Positions 17,695 to 25,560 of a stretch of 35,053 nucleotides of DNA are shown one piece after another. The DNA is from Bacteroidales bacterium (lineage in GTDB: Bacteria > Bacteroidota > Bacteroidia > Bacteroidales > UBA932): contig JAEEOM010000014.1 of assembly GCA_016284265.1 (NCBI GenBank), positions 1-35,053 on the forward strand, in the 5' to 3' direction. The position numbers and the translations under genes were made by a program. Every line of letters starts with the position of its first letter. The first letter of the stretch is position 1. Under the pieces are notes generated by a model. It was not told the origin of the DNA, did no database searches, and saw only the letters and a program-made list of their open reading frames with translations.

Positions 17695-19000
17695 ATTGTC
17701 GTTTCATTATAGTGTCAGCCAAATCTATCCACTGCGCGTCGATACCCAACTCGCGCGCGATATTGAGTGCCTCGTGCGGCACCTCATGGCTCGCCGTCCG
17801 GACGAGCCGGTAATCCATTCTCCTTCCTTTTGTTCCGGGAAGCAGTCCCTGCACCCGCCAGCACTGGCCAGCGTGTTCCACGGTATAGTGCGTCGTCATG
17901 ACCAGCGCCAGGTTGGGCTTGTCCGCCAAACGCTGCAGCAACGCAGCCACCAGCGCGGTTCCCTCCACGGGATTGGTGGTGCGGGCCGGTTCATCAACCA
18001 GCAAAAGAACCTTCCCCCCTTTTTCCACGACCGCTACGGCGCGGTCGATTCGCTGCATCTCCGCAGCAAAGGACGAAAGCCCTGTTTTCTCATCCTGTTC
18101 GTCGCCGATACAGAACCGGATTTCGTCGAAAGGCGTCATGACGGCCGAAACGGCCGGCAGTCCGAATCCGAACTGATAGAGGTACTGCAGCATACACAAA
18201 GTCTTGAGAGCGACGGTCTTGCCGCCCATGTTGGCTCCGATGACCGTAGCCGGGACACCCCGTTCAAACGCAAAGTCCACCGGTTGGAATTCACGGCCTT
18301 TCGCCCGGAGCGCAGCCCGGACACCGGGATGGAACATACCGGTAATGGTGGTGGCTGAGCCGGACGAGGGAAGAATCAGTCCCTCCACGTGCATCTGTAT
18401 GGCCTGAGCCAGGGAAATGTCCAGGTCGGCCAGTTCCCGGAGCGTCTGCTGCAGGGAGGCAGCATACGGACGCAACTTGTCACTGATGACCTTCTTCAGC
18501 CGGTCTTCCTCATTGGCCAGATCCTCCTGCAACTGACTGTCATCGGGATCCTGCTCCACGGCATCGCGCAACTGGCGCAAAGCCACAGAATAAGAATCAT
18601 AGAGATAGAACGTGCCGATTCTCAGACCGTCCGGATCCAGGATGTCGATGACTGTCTCCAGTTCAGTCCCCATGGAAAGCGACTGGGCCAGCATGGCCAA
18701 GTGCTTGATCTCAAAAAACTCGATTTCGTCGAGCGTGGCACCGCCCGCCAGGGAGGCAAGCGTACCGGAGATATCGCGAAGCCCCTGCAGGCGGAAACGC
18801 ATGTCTTCCACGCGGCGCCGGTCGGACAGGACCAGGTCGAAATACTTTCGCAACGATGCGTAAGCTGCATCGATGCGGTCCGGATCGACCATCATCTCCC
18901 GGTCCAGCAGTACCTTTCGGGCATAACCGCTCTGCAGGCCGAGTTCGTCGAACAGATAACGGATGCCGCAAGGACTTTCTACGATTTCTCTAAATTTCAT
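17687..19000 (-). CDS. kamC: MutS-related ATPase KamC, probable lysine 5,6-aminomutase reactivase subunit
   Basis: The 437-residue protein has the clamp/lever and ATPase part of MutS but no mismatch-binding domain. It carries Walker A GANMGGKT (265-272), the loop DEKTGLSSFAAEMQRI, Walker B LLLVDEPARTTNP (about 333-345) and a TTHYT switch-like motif. Mismatch repair is unlikely: it sits between kamB and kamD, overlapping both (11 and 8 bp), and MutS-like genes recur at this place in lysine fermentation clusters. The current family name, as I recall it, is lysine 5,6-aminomutase reactivase ATPase, i.e. an ATP-driven chaperone that swaps damaged B12 out of KamDE. That function is recalled knowledge plus context. 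Confidence 0.8.
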   Translation of the reverse strand: MKFREIVESPCGIRYLFDELGLQSGYARKVLLDREMMVDPDRIDAAYASLRKYFDLVLSDRRRVEDMRFRLQGLRDISGTLASLAGGATLDEIEFFEIKHLAMLAQSLSMGTELETVIDILDPDGLRIGTFYLYDSYSVALRQLRDAVEQDPDDSQLQEDLANEEDRLKKVISDKLRPYAASLQQTLRELADLDISLAQAIQMHVEGLILPSSGSATTITGMFHPGVRAALRAKGREFQPVDFAFERGVPATVIGANMGGKTVALKTLCMLQYLYQFGFGLPAVSAVMTPFDEIRFCIGDEQDEKTGLSSFAAEMQRIDRAVAVVEKGGKVLLLVDEPARTTNPVEGTALVAALLQRLADKPNLALVMTTHYTVEHAGQCWRVQGLLPGTKGRRMDYRLVRTASHEVPHEALNIARELGIDAQWIDLADTIMKRQYE

Positions 19001-19940
19001 ACTCGTTCTTTACAATATCATATACGGGAAGGCCGATCTTGGCTGAGAGTTCCTGGCAGAGAATGTCGGAATCCAGCACGATACCGTTGGGTGCCACCGG
19101 ATTGACGCACACCGCAATCAACTCGCTTTTCAGACGGACCGAAATCCGTCCGCCCCGCCGGACAAAGGCACGGTACAATTCCTGCGAACAAAAGACCTTG
19201 GTGAAATCACCGACCACCAGTTCAATCTCTCCTTCCCCAAGCCCGTTCTTGACCATCTGCAACAGCCGGTCCGTCAGAGCCCCTTCCACTTCGATGACCC
19301 GATTGCCTTTCAGCAGGCCGGGATCCAGGGAAGAGAAGGAAGAGACCCGCAATGCGGGTTCCGGCCCCGTAAACAAAGGAAGCCGGATCAATTCCACCAC
19401 GAAAGCGGTCTTCCCCACCAGGTCCCGGATGTTCGCAGAATAGGCCGCTCCGGTCGAAAGCACCATCGCCTCGCTGATGGCGGGCGACGCCGTGCTCAGG
19501 CGTGAGAGCGCTCCGTCAATCAGGATCAAGTCTATCCCGAAATCTTTCAATGAACGCATCCATCGTTTCAAAGCCGCTCCGCTGGAAGGGCCGCTCAGCA
19601 GCACCTTACCCTCCTGCAGGGCCTTGGCCGTCACCACGCGCCCGAGGGCCGTGTCCTCATCGCCCACATCATACAGTTCGGAGAGGGGACGTTTCTGTCG
19701 GAAATGTTTCTCACTCGTCGCAAAGAACATCCCCTCCCGGACTGTGATTTCAGGTTTGGCGGTTCCCGTCACCTGGTCGGTGGTCTCGCCGTCAATCCCG
19801 ATGGAAGTTACCGCTACGTTGAAGTATTCCACCGGCAACCTCCGGATAATATAGTTGAGACACTCCGTCTTGCCGGCATTCTTCGCGAGGCCGACGATCG
19901 ACACGCTGCGATGGCGGAGTATCTCTCCTACGAAGGGCAT
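18990..19940 (-). CDS. kamB: P-loop protein KamB, probable lysine 5,6-aminomutase reactivase subunit
   Basis: The 316-residue protein has a Walker A motif near the N-terminus (GLAKNAGKT, 17-25), followed by VTSIGIDGETTD, which resembles a switch region, and LILIDGALSR (about 137-146), which resembles Walker B. The C-terminal half has no domain I recognise. It starts on the last base of kamA (TAATG) and overlaps kamC by 11 bp; the order kamA-kamB-kamC-kamD-kamE is that of the clostridial cluster, which is why I give the symbol. By recalled family naming it is the partner of KamC in reactivating the B12 aminomutase; the sequence alone shows only a nucleotide-binding protein. Confidence 0.75.
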   Translation of the reverse strand: MPFVGEILRHRSVSIVGLAKNAGKTECLNYIIRRLPVEYFNVAVTSIGIDGETTDQVTGTAKPEITVREGMFFATSEKHFRQKRPLSELYDVGDEDTALGRVVTAKALQEGKVLLSGPSSGAALKRWMRSLKDFGIDLILIDGALSRLSTASPAISEAMVLSTGAAYSANIRDLVGKTAFVVELIRLPLFTGPEPALRVSSFSSLDPGLLKGNRVIEVEGALTDRLLQMVKNGLGEGEIELVVGDFTKVFCSQELYRAFVRRGGRISVRLKSELIAVCVNPVAPNGIVLDSDILCQELSAKIGLPVYDIVKNEYEI

Positions 19941-21187
19941 TACTTCCCGCGGTTTTTACTGCGCTCCTTGCGTTGCAGGACTGCGGGCTCGATGGCCATT
20001 TCCTGTCCTTCCAGGAGGCCGGCCACACCTTCGAGGCGTTTGGTGCACTCGGGGCAATGGCACTCCTGATGATACTCGGACGGTTCCGTATAGGTAGTGA
20101 TCACGCCCTCGAAGTTGCGGAGGACCACCTTGCCCGGAGCCTGGGAAATTACGTACTGCGGCATCACGGGCGTCTTGCCGCCGCCGCCCGGAGCGTCCAC
20201 GACGAAGGTCGGGACAGCATAGCCGGAAGTATGGCCGCGCAGCGCCTCGATGATCTCGATACCTTTAGACACAGGCGTGCGGAAATGCTCCAGCCCCATC
20301 GAGAGGTCGCATTGGTAGATGTAGTACGGACGGACGCGCATCTTCACCAACTCGTGCACCAGTTTCTTCATCACGTGGACACAGTCGTTCACGCCGCGCA
20401 GCAGCACGGACTGGTTGCCCAGCGGAATACCGGCGTCGGCGAGCCGGGCACATGCAGCGGCCGACTCTTCCGTCACTTCGTTCGGATGGTTGAAATGGGT
20501 GTTGAGCCAGATCGGATGATACTTCTTGAGCATGTTGCAGAGCTCGGGCGTAATGCGCTGCGGGCAGACAACCGGCGTACGGGTGCCGATACGGACGATC
20601 TCCACATGGGGAATCTCGCGCAGACGGCGGATGATGTCCTCGAGCCAGGCGTCGCTCACCATCAGGGCGTCACCGCCCGAGAGAAGCACGTCACGCACTT
20701 CGGGGGTGTTGCGGATGTATTCGATGGCCTTGTCGATGCGCTCCCGCGGGCTTTCGTCGTCTTTTTGGCCGGCGAAGCGGCGGCGGGTGCAGTGGCGGCA
20801 GTACATCGAGCACATATCAGTGATCAGCAGCAGCACGCGGTCCGGATAGCGGTGCGTGAGGCCGGGCGTCGGACTGTCGGTATCCTCATGGAGCGGATCG
20901 AGCAGATCGGCCGCGGCCTGGTGTGTCTCGGCAGCCGTCGGGATGCACTGACGGCGCACGGGATCATACGGATCATCCGGATTGATCAGGGAGATATAAT
21001 AAGGTGTAATGGCCATTCGAAGCGTCGTCAGGCACTTCTTGACACCCTCCTCCTCTTCCGGAGTCAGTTTCACATACTTTTTCAGCTCGTCCAGCGTCTC
21101 GATCCGGTTCTTGACCTGCCACTTCCAGTCGTTCCACTGGGCATCGGTCACTTCCGGAAAGAGTTCTTTTCTGCGGGAAACGTTCAT
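19940..21187 (-). CDS. kamA: L-lysine 2,3-aminomutase (radical SAM)
   Basis: The 415-residue protein has the radical-SAM cluster motif CSMYCRHC (Cys126, Cys130, Cys133) and LLSGGDALM for SAM binding. The PLP lysine is in APGGGGKTPVMP (Lys338), and the zinc ligands are Cys269 and ECHCPEC (Cys376, 378, 381). These sit one residue from the numbering of the clostridial enzyme. It converts L-lysine to L-beta-lysine, the first step of the pathway. The full C-terminal zinc motif and the lysine operon context separate it from EpmB-type paralogs. It starts 3 bp after kdd and ends in a TAATG overlap with kamB. Confidence 0.96.
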   Translation of the reverse strand: MNVSRRKELFPEVTDAQWNDWKWQVKNRIETLDELKKYVKLTPEEEEGVKKCLTTLRMAITPYYISLINPDDPYDPVRRQCIPTAAETHQAAADLLDPLHEDTDSPTPGLTHRYPDRVLLLITDMCSMYCRHCTRRRFAGQKDDESPRERIDKAIEYIRNTPEVRDVLLSGGDALMVSDAWLEDIIRRLREIPHVEIVRIGTRTPVVCPQRITPELCNMLKKYHPIWLNTHFNHPNEVTEESAAACARLADAGIPLGNQSVLLRGVNDCVHVMKKLVHELVKMRVRPYYIYQCDLSMGLEHFRTPVSKGIEIIEALRGHTSGYAVPTFVVDAPGGGGKTPVMPQYVISQAPGKVVLRNFEGVITTYTEPSEYHQECHCPECTKRLEGVAGLLEGQEMAIEPAVLQRKERSKNRGK

Positions 21188-21190
21188 GGC

Positions 21191-22267
21191 TTAAGCGTAA
21201 AGTTCTTCAAAGATCTTGCGGAGTTTCGGGCACTCGCGGAGTTCCTGCAGCGTGAACTCGGCATGTCCCTTGGTGTATCCGTTACCCATGATCATGTTGA
21301 CGTCCGCACCGATGCCCTCTGCACCGAGAGAAGCCTTGGTGAAGCTGGTAGCCATCGAGAAGAAATAGACGATGCCGTCGTCCTTCGTGCAGAGCACGGC
21401 GGTCATTTCCTGGTCGGGCACGTTGACGCAGTTGATGGTCACGTCGGCCATCTTGCCGTCGGTAAGGCGTTCCACCATCTCATACACCTGGACCGGGGTC
21501 ATGCCAGAGGCACTTTCCACGATGTCACAGAAACCGAGGTCCTTGATGCGCTGGGTGCTGCGCGGGCTGTTGGCGATACCGATCACCTTGCCGGTGACAC
21601 CGACACGTTTCTTGGCCTCGTAGGCGCAGAGCATGCCGCTCTTGCCGCCGGCACCGAGGATGACAACGGTCTGTCCGTACTGGCAGAGTTTGGCGGTCTG
21701 TGCAGGGGCACCGGCTACGTCGAGGGCGCTGAGGGCGAGTTTCTCGGGCATGTCGGTCGGAATCTTGGCGTAAATGCCGCTCTCGAAGAGGATGGCCTTG
21801 CCCTTGATGTCCACCTGGTCCACGTCGGGACGGATGGCGAGGATCTCGTCGATGCGCAACGGGGTCAGCGAGAGGCTGACGAGCGTGGCGATGCGGTCGC
21901 CTTCCTGCAGATCGATCTTTCCTTTGAGGGCGTCACCGATCTTCTCCACCTTGCCGAGGAGCATGCCGCCCGAACCGGTCCGGCGGTTGCGGTGCTTGCC
22001 CTGGAGTTCGACATTGAGGAACATCTCTTTCTTGACTTCCTCCATGATCTTCTCCTCGCTGGCGCCTTCGCCGGCCTGCTGTTTCGCATAGTTGTGGATG
22101 TCGGTGAAAGAAGCGGAGTCGATGTTGAGGGTCTGGACGTCGATCAGGATCTCGTTGTCCCAGATCTCATCCATGTTGTTGTCGAGTTTGTTAGCGGGCT
22201 GCGGAAGAACACCTTTGGGTTCAATGACGCGGTGCGTTCCGTACTTGTTTCCGTGTTTCTGTGCCAT
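21191..22267 (-). CDS. kdd: L-erythro-3,5-diaminohexanoate dehydrogenase
   Basis: The 358-residue protein resembles Kdd: N-terminus with GTHRVIEPKGVLPQPA, a GroES-like part with GNGGM-type glycines (TGSGGMLLGKV), and an NAD(P)-binding Rossmann motif VVILGAGGKSG (201-211). It oxidatively deaminates 3,5-diaminohexanoate to 3-keto-5-aminohexanoate with NAD(P). It lies between kce and kamA and is preceded by the only long gap (144 bp) in the operon, which holds a hairpin-forming element. Confidence 0.94.
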   Translation of the reverse strand: MAQKHGNKYGTHRVIEPKGVLPQPANKLDNNMDEIWDNEILIDVQTLNIDSASFTDIHNYAKQQAGEGASEEKIMEEVKKEMFLNVELQGKHRNRRTGSGGMLLGKVEKIGDALKGKIDLQEGDRIATLVSLSLTPLRIDEILAIRPDVDQVDIKGKAILFESGIYAKIPTDMPEKLALSALDVAGAPAQTAKLCQYGQTVVILGAGGKSGMLCAYEAKKRVGVTGKVIGIANSPRSTQRIKDLGFCDIVESASGMTPVQVYEMVERLTDGKMADVTINCVNVPDQEMTAVLCTKDDGIVYFFSMATSFTKASLGAEGIGADVNMIMGNGYTKGHAEFTLQELRECPKLRKIFEELYA

Positions 22268-22411
22268 ATTCTATTAATAATAAAATTTGTTTGTTTTCCG
22301 TTTGTCGGGCTCCACGGCTCTGGTTTTCGTCACGCTCGCAGAGAAATGCTCGCTTAGCCGAAAACCACCCGCCGTTACGCCCTTATCAGCTATTATTCAC
22401 TCTCGTAAGAA
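22268..22411 (-). other. 144 bp intergenic element inside the lysine operon, with a perfect 9 bp inverted repeat
   Basis: Between the kce stop and the kdd start lies a non-coding stretch with a perfect inverted repeat, TGGTTTTCG at 22321-22329 and CGAAAACCA at 22359-22367, enclosing 29 bases. The loop holds the hexamer GCGAGC twice when read on the minus strand. There is no T-run after the stem, so it is not a standard terminator, and I see no TAnnTTTG box. It could be an mRNA processing or stability structure, an attenuator or a dispersed repeat. Confidence 0.6.
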
Positions 22412-23245
22412 TTATCCACGGGGTTTGAGCCCCAGGATTTCGCGGGCCTCGGCAGAGGTTGCGATCGGGCGGCCGAGTTCTTTCGCGAGGCGCACGACTT
22501 TGGCAACCAGTTCCCCGTTGCTCTGGGCGAGGACTCCTTTCGAGAGATAAAGATTATCTTCGAAACCGACACGAACGTTGCCACCCATGGCGATGGCCGC
22601 AGCAGCCATCGGGAAGGCGTGGCGGCCGACACCGGTGACGGTCCAGGTGCTGCCGGCGGGAATACCGTTGACAAGCCAGCAGAGGTTGGCCACAGTTGCA
22701 GGTGTGCAGCCCGGGACGCCGAGTACGAAGTTGAATTGCATCGGGGCGCCGGGAACCTGGCCTTTGCGGGCCATGGTCAGGATGGTGTCGAGGTGGCCCA
22801 TCTCGAAACATTCATATTCGGGTTTGATGCCCCGTTCGATCATACGTTTGCCAAAAGCACGCATGGTCGGCATGGTGTTGTCGAAGATTTCATCCCCGAA
22901 ATTGCAGGTACCGCAGTCGAGCGTGGCCATTTCGGGGACGGGCGTGGTGTCGGTGCTCTGGAGACGTTCCTCCGGGCTCATGCCTACGGCGCCGCCGGTC
23001 GAGGGAATCAGGATCACGTCGGGGCAAACCTTCAGAATAGCCTCGGTGCACTCCTGGAAGCGGTCGCGGCTCTGGGTAGGCGTGCCATCGTCCCAGCGGA
23101 CATGCAGGTGGACGATGGCGGCACCGGCGTCAACAGCCGACTTGGCTTCCCGGACGATCTCATCGACGGTATAGGGTACGTTGGGGTTCTGTTCCTTGGT
23201 AACTTCCGCGCCGCAGATGGCGGCGGTAATGATGAGTTTGTCCAT
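22412..23245 (-). CDS. kce: 3-keto-5-aminohexanoate cleavage enzyme
   Basis: The protein (277 residues from ATG 23245) is a BKACE/DUF849-family enzyme. VHLHVRWDDG supplies zinc ligands His46 and His48, and VRVGFEDN supplies Glu229, which matches the third ligand of characterised Kce. It condenses 3-keto-5-aminohexanoate with acetyl-CoA to give acetoacetate and 3-aminobutyryl-CoA. I chose MDKLIITAAI as the start because family members begin there and it leaves 2 bp after the kal stop. Upstream ATG 23263 and TTG 23281 are in frame but would overlap kal. Confidence 0.95.
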   Translation of the reverse strand: MDKLIITAAICGAEVTKEQNPNVPYTVDEIVREAKSAVDAGAAIVHLHVRWDDGTPTQSRDRFQECTEAILKVCPDVILIPSTGGAVGMSPEERLQSTDTTPVPEMATLDCGTCNFGDEIFDNTMPTMRAFGKRMIERGIKPEYECFEMGHLDTILTMARKGQVPGAPMQFNFVLGVPGCTPATVANLCWLVNGIPAGSTWTVTGVGRHAFPMAAAAIAMGGNVRVGFEDNLYLSKGVLAQSNGELVAKVVRLAKELGRPIATSAEAREILGLKPRG

Positions 23246-23247
23246 GT

Positions 23248-23637
23248 TTACTTGCGCTGGCATTTCTTGGGGGTTACACAAGTACCGCTGGCACGGCAGA
23301 CAACGACCGGCTCTTCGAGCAGGTCAGCAGCGGAATCGGAGATGTCGGGACGCGGAGCGATGACTTTGCGGGCCTCGAAAACCATCTTGCGGGAGGTGTT
23401 GCCCTCCGACACGATCTCACCTGTAGCCTCGATGAAGTCGCCGGCATACACCGGCGCGATGAATTCCACCATGTCGTAGGCCTTGAAGAGGCCTTCGTCG
23501 CCGTCGCGGAGGATCAGCAGTTCCGTGGCCACGTCGCCGAAAAGATGAAGCATGTGGGCCCCGTCAACGAGATTGCCGCCGTAATGGGCGTCTTTGGCGC
23601 TCATACGGACCCGGATCATGGATTTGTATTCTGCCAT
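23248..23637 (-). CDS. kal: 3-aminobutyryl-CoA ammonia-lyase
   Basis: The 129-residue hot-dog-fold protein has the Kal pattern: [20 protein letters not shown], the central helix region LFGDVATEL, and [20 protein letters not shown]. It removes ammonia from L-3-aminobutyryl-CoA to give crotonyl-CoA. Single hot-dog domains of this size work as oligomers. It lies 15 bp after the CoA-transferase A subunit gene and 2 bp before kce, and its place in the cluster supports the call over a generic acyl-CoA thioesterase. Confidence 0.93.
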   Translation of the reverse strand: MAEYKSMIRVRMSAKDAHYGGNLVDGAHMLHLFGDVATELLILRDGDEGLFKAYDMVEFIAPVYAGDFIEATGEIVSEGNTSRKMVFEARKVIAPRPDISDSAADLLEEPVVVCRASGTCVTPKKCQRK

Positions 23638-23652
23638 GGCTATTCCGTAAAA

Positions 23653-24303
23653 TTACTGTTCAACATAGATATAGTCCACGAAGAGGGCCGGCGTGTGGAC
23701 GGACTCCGGTTCGATCTCCCCTACCTTGACCAGTTTCTCGGCTTCCACGATCACCGTGTCGGCCGCCTGGGCCATCATCGGGTTGAAGTTTTTGGTCGTG
23801 CCGCGATAGAACACGTTGCCCGACTCATCCACGATGCTGCCGCCAAGGAGCGCGAAGTCAGCACCGAGCGGTTTCTCGAGCAGATACTCCTTTCCGTCCA
23901 CTGTAAGGACTTCCTTGCCTTCCTGGACTACGGTACCCAGGCCCGTCGGCGTGAGGATACCACCCAGGCCGGCACCCTTGGCACGAATGCGTTCGGCAAG
24001 CGTACCCTGCGGAACCAGGTTCATCTTGAGGTCGCCGTTGTTCATCTGCTCGATCGAAGCCTTGCTGCCGCCGATATAAGAGGCATAGATTTCCTTCACC
24101 TGATGATTTTCAATCAACTTGCTCCAGCCTTTTCCGTCAAAGACCGTGTCGTTGCAGATGATGGTCAGATTCTTGACGCCGCTTTCAGCCAGCGCATCGA
24201 CAATCTGCTTGGGGGCACCCGTTCCCAGGAAACCTCCGATCATAATCGTGGAGCCGTCCTTGATCATGGCGACGGCGTCTTTCAGCGTGATGTTCTTTTT
24301 CAT
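23653..24303 (-). CDS. atoD: Acetoacetate:butyryl-CoA CoA-transferase, alpha subunit
   Basis: The 216-residue protein is a class I CoA-transferase A subunit, with the conserved glycine-rich segment GGFLGTGAPKQIVDAL (23-38), SYIGGSKASIEQM and PQGTLAERIRAKGAGLGGILTP. It pairs with the B subunit encoded at 14656-15315, nine genes further down the same operon. It is the first gene of the lysine operon, with a TAAATTTG box 45 bp upstream of the ATG. Acceptor and donor (acetoacetate, butyryl-CoA) are inferred from pathway context. Confidence 0.92.
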   Translation of the reverse strand: MKKNITLKDAVAMIKDGSTIMIGGFLGTGAPKQIVDALAESGVKNLTIICNDTVFDGKGWSKLIENHQVKEIYASYIGGSKASIEQMNNGDLKMNLVPQGTLAERIRAKGAGLGGILTPTGLGTVVQEGKEVLTVDGKEYLLEKPLGADFALLGGSIVDESGNVFYRGTTKNFNPMMAQAADTVIVEAEKLVKVGEIEPESVHTPALFVDYIYVEQ

Positions 24304-24347
24304 ATCGTTAAAAATTGTTGTATGTCGTCAAAGCTTACCTTAATCCG

Positions 24348-24355
24348 CAAATTTA
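24348..24355 (-). promoter_or_regulatory. Putative -7 box (TAAATTTG) of the lysine fermentation operon
   Basis: On the minus strand TAAATTTG fits TAnnTTTG and would start transcription about 38 bp before atoD. The -33 position falls in the T-run of the upstream terminator and reads TTTT instead of TTTG. The leader is too short for a known riboswitch. Confidence 0.55.
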
Positions 24356-24371
24356 ATCATTATCGCTGACA

Positions 24372-24407
24372 AAAAAAATATAAATCGGGCCCGAAAAACC
24401 CGATTTA
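24372..24407 (-). terminator. Rho-independent terminator after the queA-acyltransferase operon
   Basis: On the minus strand a 9 bp perfect stem (TAAATCGGG / CCCGATTTA) with a 9-base loop is followed by TA and eight T. It lies 33 bp beyond the stop of the gene at 24440 and separates that operon from the lysine operon. Confidence 0.88.
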
Positions 24408-24439
24408 CGAACAATTTATCACCAATAAAAAGGAAAGGA

Positions 24440-25558
24440 TCAGAATCCTTTGCGCAGGACCGGTGTCGCGTAGATCTTGAGCAGGATATCCCGGACCTGC
24501 CGACGGTCCACCATGTGCTTGGGAAGCGTGTTAAGCTCCTCCTTCAGATACTTCTCGAACTGGGCGGTCACATGGCGATCGGAAGGCTCCCGCCCTGTCA
24601 GCAACTCGGCGGCGGCTAAATTGCTCGGCCAGATCCGCCAGGCGCGAAGGATCCGCTCGTCAATGATGCCGGCCAGGTGCCGGAAACGTTCGTTCTTGTC
24701 AAGTGCTGCGCATGCCTGTAGATCATCGGCTGTTATCGGCTGGCAGAAGGCGACATGTACCCGTCCTTTCTGCTGCATGATGCCCAGGATAATGCTCTCC
24801 AGATCTTCGCCGGGGCGTTTGATATACGCGCCCATCATCTGCTTGATATAAACTTCGTAAGCCTTTTTGATTCCGCAACTTTCAATCTCGTAAGAGATCG
24901 CAACGGGCATCAGGTTCAGCCTGCCCATATTCTCAGCGAAACCGGCAGTTCCGCTCATCGAAAGCATCTTGAGCAAGCCTTGTTCCGTCTGGTCGTTGCC
25001 GTCTTTTGTCCGGCCATTCCGATGGGAAATCCAGATGGACGCCGGATGATCATCGTGAAGCCGCATCCGGATGTAGGACGACAGCTGGCGCGATGTCTCG
25101 TAGAGTTCTTTGGGACTGGTGCTGCGCGCCACTTTGATCATTCGGTTGGAACGCATCAGATCCTCGACGAACTGGTTGTAGATCAAGTTGTCCCCTACTG
25201 CAATTTCAGACAGGGGCAGGCCGTTGTCTTTGAAAATAAACTGAATGAATGCCGAATCCAGGACGATGTCTCGATGCGAAGAGAGCATCGTGAAGCACTT
25301 TCCACCATCAAACCACTCCAATCCCTCAAAGGTAAGGCCTTTTGTCGTCTTACCCAAAATACTCCGCACGGCGGGGTACATCACACGGGTCTGAAAATCA
25401 TCGACCCCGTGGATCGTATTGAGTGTATTGCGCAGGATATCCGTGTCCTTGCCGGGAAACAGGAACGCGGAAATCTGCTCCATCAGCCGGTTGTTGGAAG
25501 CCCGCTTGAGCGCTGCCGCAGTCTCGACATCATTGTAAGGCCGGATATCGTCGTACAT
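24440..25558 (-). CDS. Glycerolipid-type acyltransferase (PlsB/PlsC-like domain)
   Basis: The protein (372 residues from ATG 25558) has a PlsC-like core: SSHRDIVLDSAFI with His95 and Asp101 as the acyltransferase His-Asp motif, and ASIWISHRNGRTKDGNDQ in the place of the substrate-phosphate motif. It probably acylates a glycerol-phosphate or a related lipid at the cytoplasmic face of the membrane. Relatives in Bacteroidota are annotated only as glycerol acyltransferases, so the acceptor is uncertain. The frame stays open upstream to 25876, but that part overlaps the membrane-protein gene and is not protein-like, so I use ATG 25558 (2 bp gap). A terminator follows the stop. Confidence 0.82.
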   Translation of the reverse strand: MYDDIRPYNDVETAAALKRASNNRLMEQISAFLFPGKDTDILRNTLNTIHGVDDFQTRVMYPAVRSILGKTTKGLTFEGLEWFDGGKCFTMLSSHRDIVLDSAFIQFIFKDNGLPLSEIAVGDNLIYNQFVEDLMRSNRMIKVARSTSPKELYETSRQLSSYIRMRLHDDHPASIWISHRNGRTKDGNDQTEQGLLKMLSMSGTAGFAENMGRLNLMPVAISYEIESCGIKKAYEVYIKQMMGAYIKRPGEDLESIILGIMQQKGRVHVAFCQPITADDLQACAALDKNERFRHLAGIIDERILRAWRIWPSNLAAAELLTGREPSDRHVTAQFEKYLKEELNTLPKHMVDRRQVRDILLKIYATPVLRKGF

Positions 25559-25560
25559 GG

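Noticed and set aside
17687-19000. Reading the MutS-like gene as a DNA mismatch repair protein
   Set aside because: It lacks the mismatch-recognition domain, is far shorter than MutS, and overlaps kamB and kamD.
19973-22357. Very long plus-strand open frame (794 codons) across kamA and kdd
   Set aside because: It is the antisense of two firmly identified genes, with low-complexity His/Asp/Val-rich translation and no domain; GC-rich codon use makes such frames common here.
24304-24347. Riboswitch (lysine or cobalamin) before the lysine operon
   Set aside because: The leader from the likely start site to atoD is only about 38 bases, too short for either class, and no B12-box-like sequence is seen.
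24381-24407. Hairpin read as a plus-strand terminator
   Set aside because: No plus-strand gene lies upstream and the T-run is only on the minus strand.
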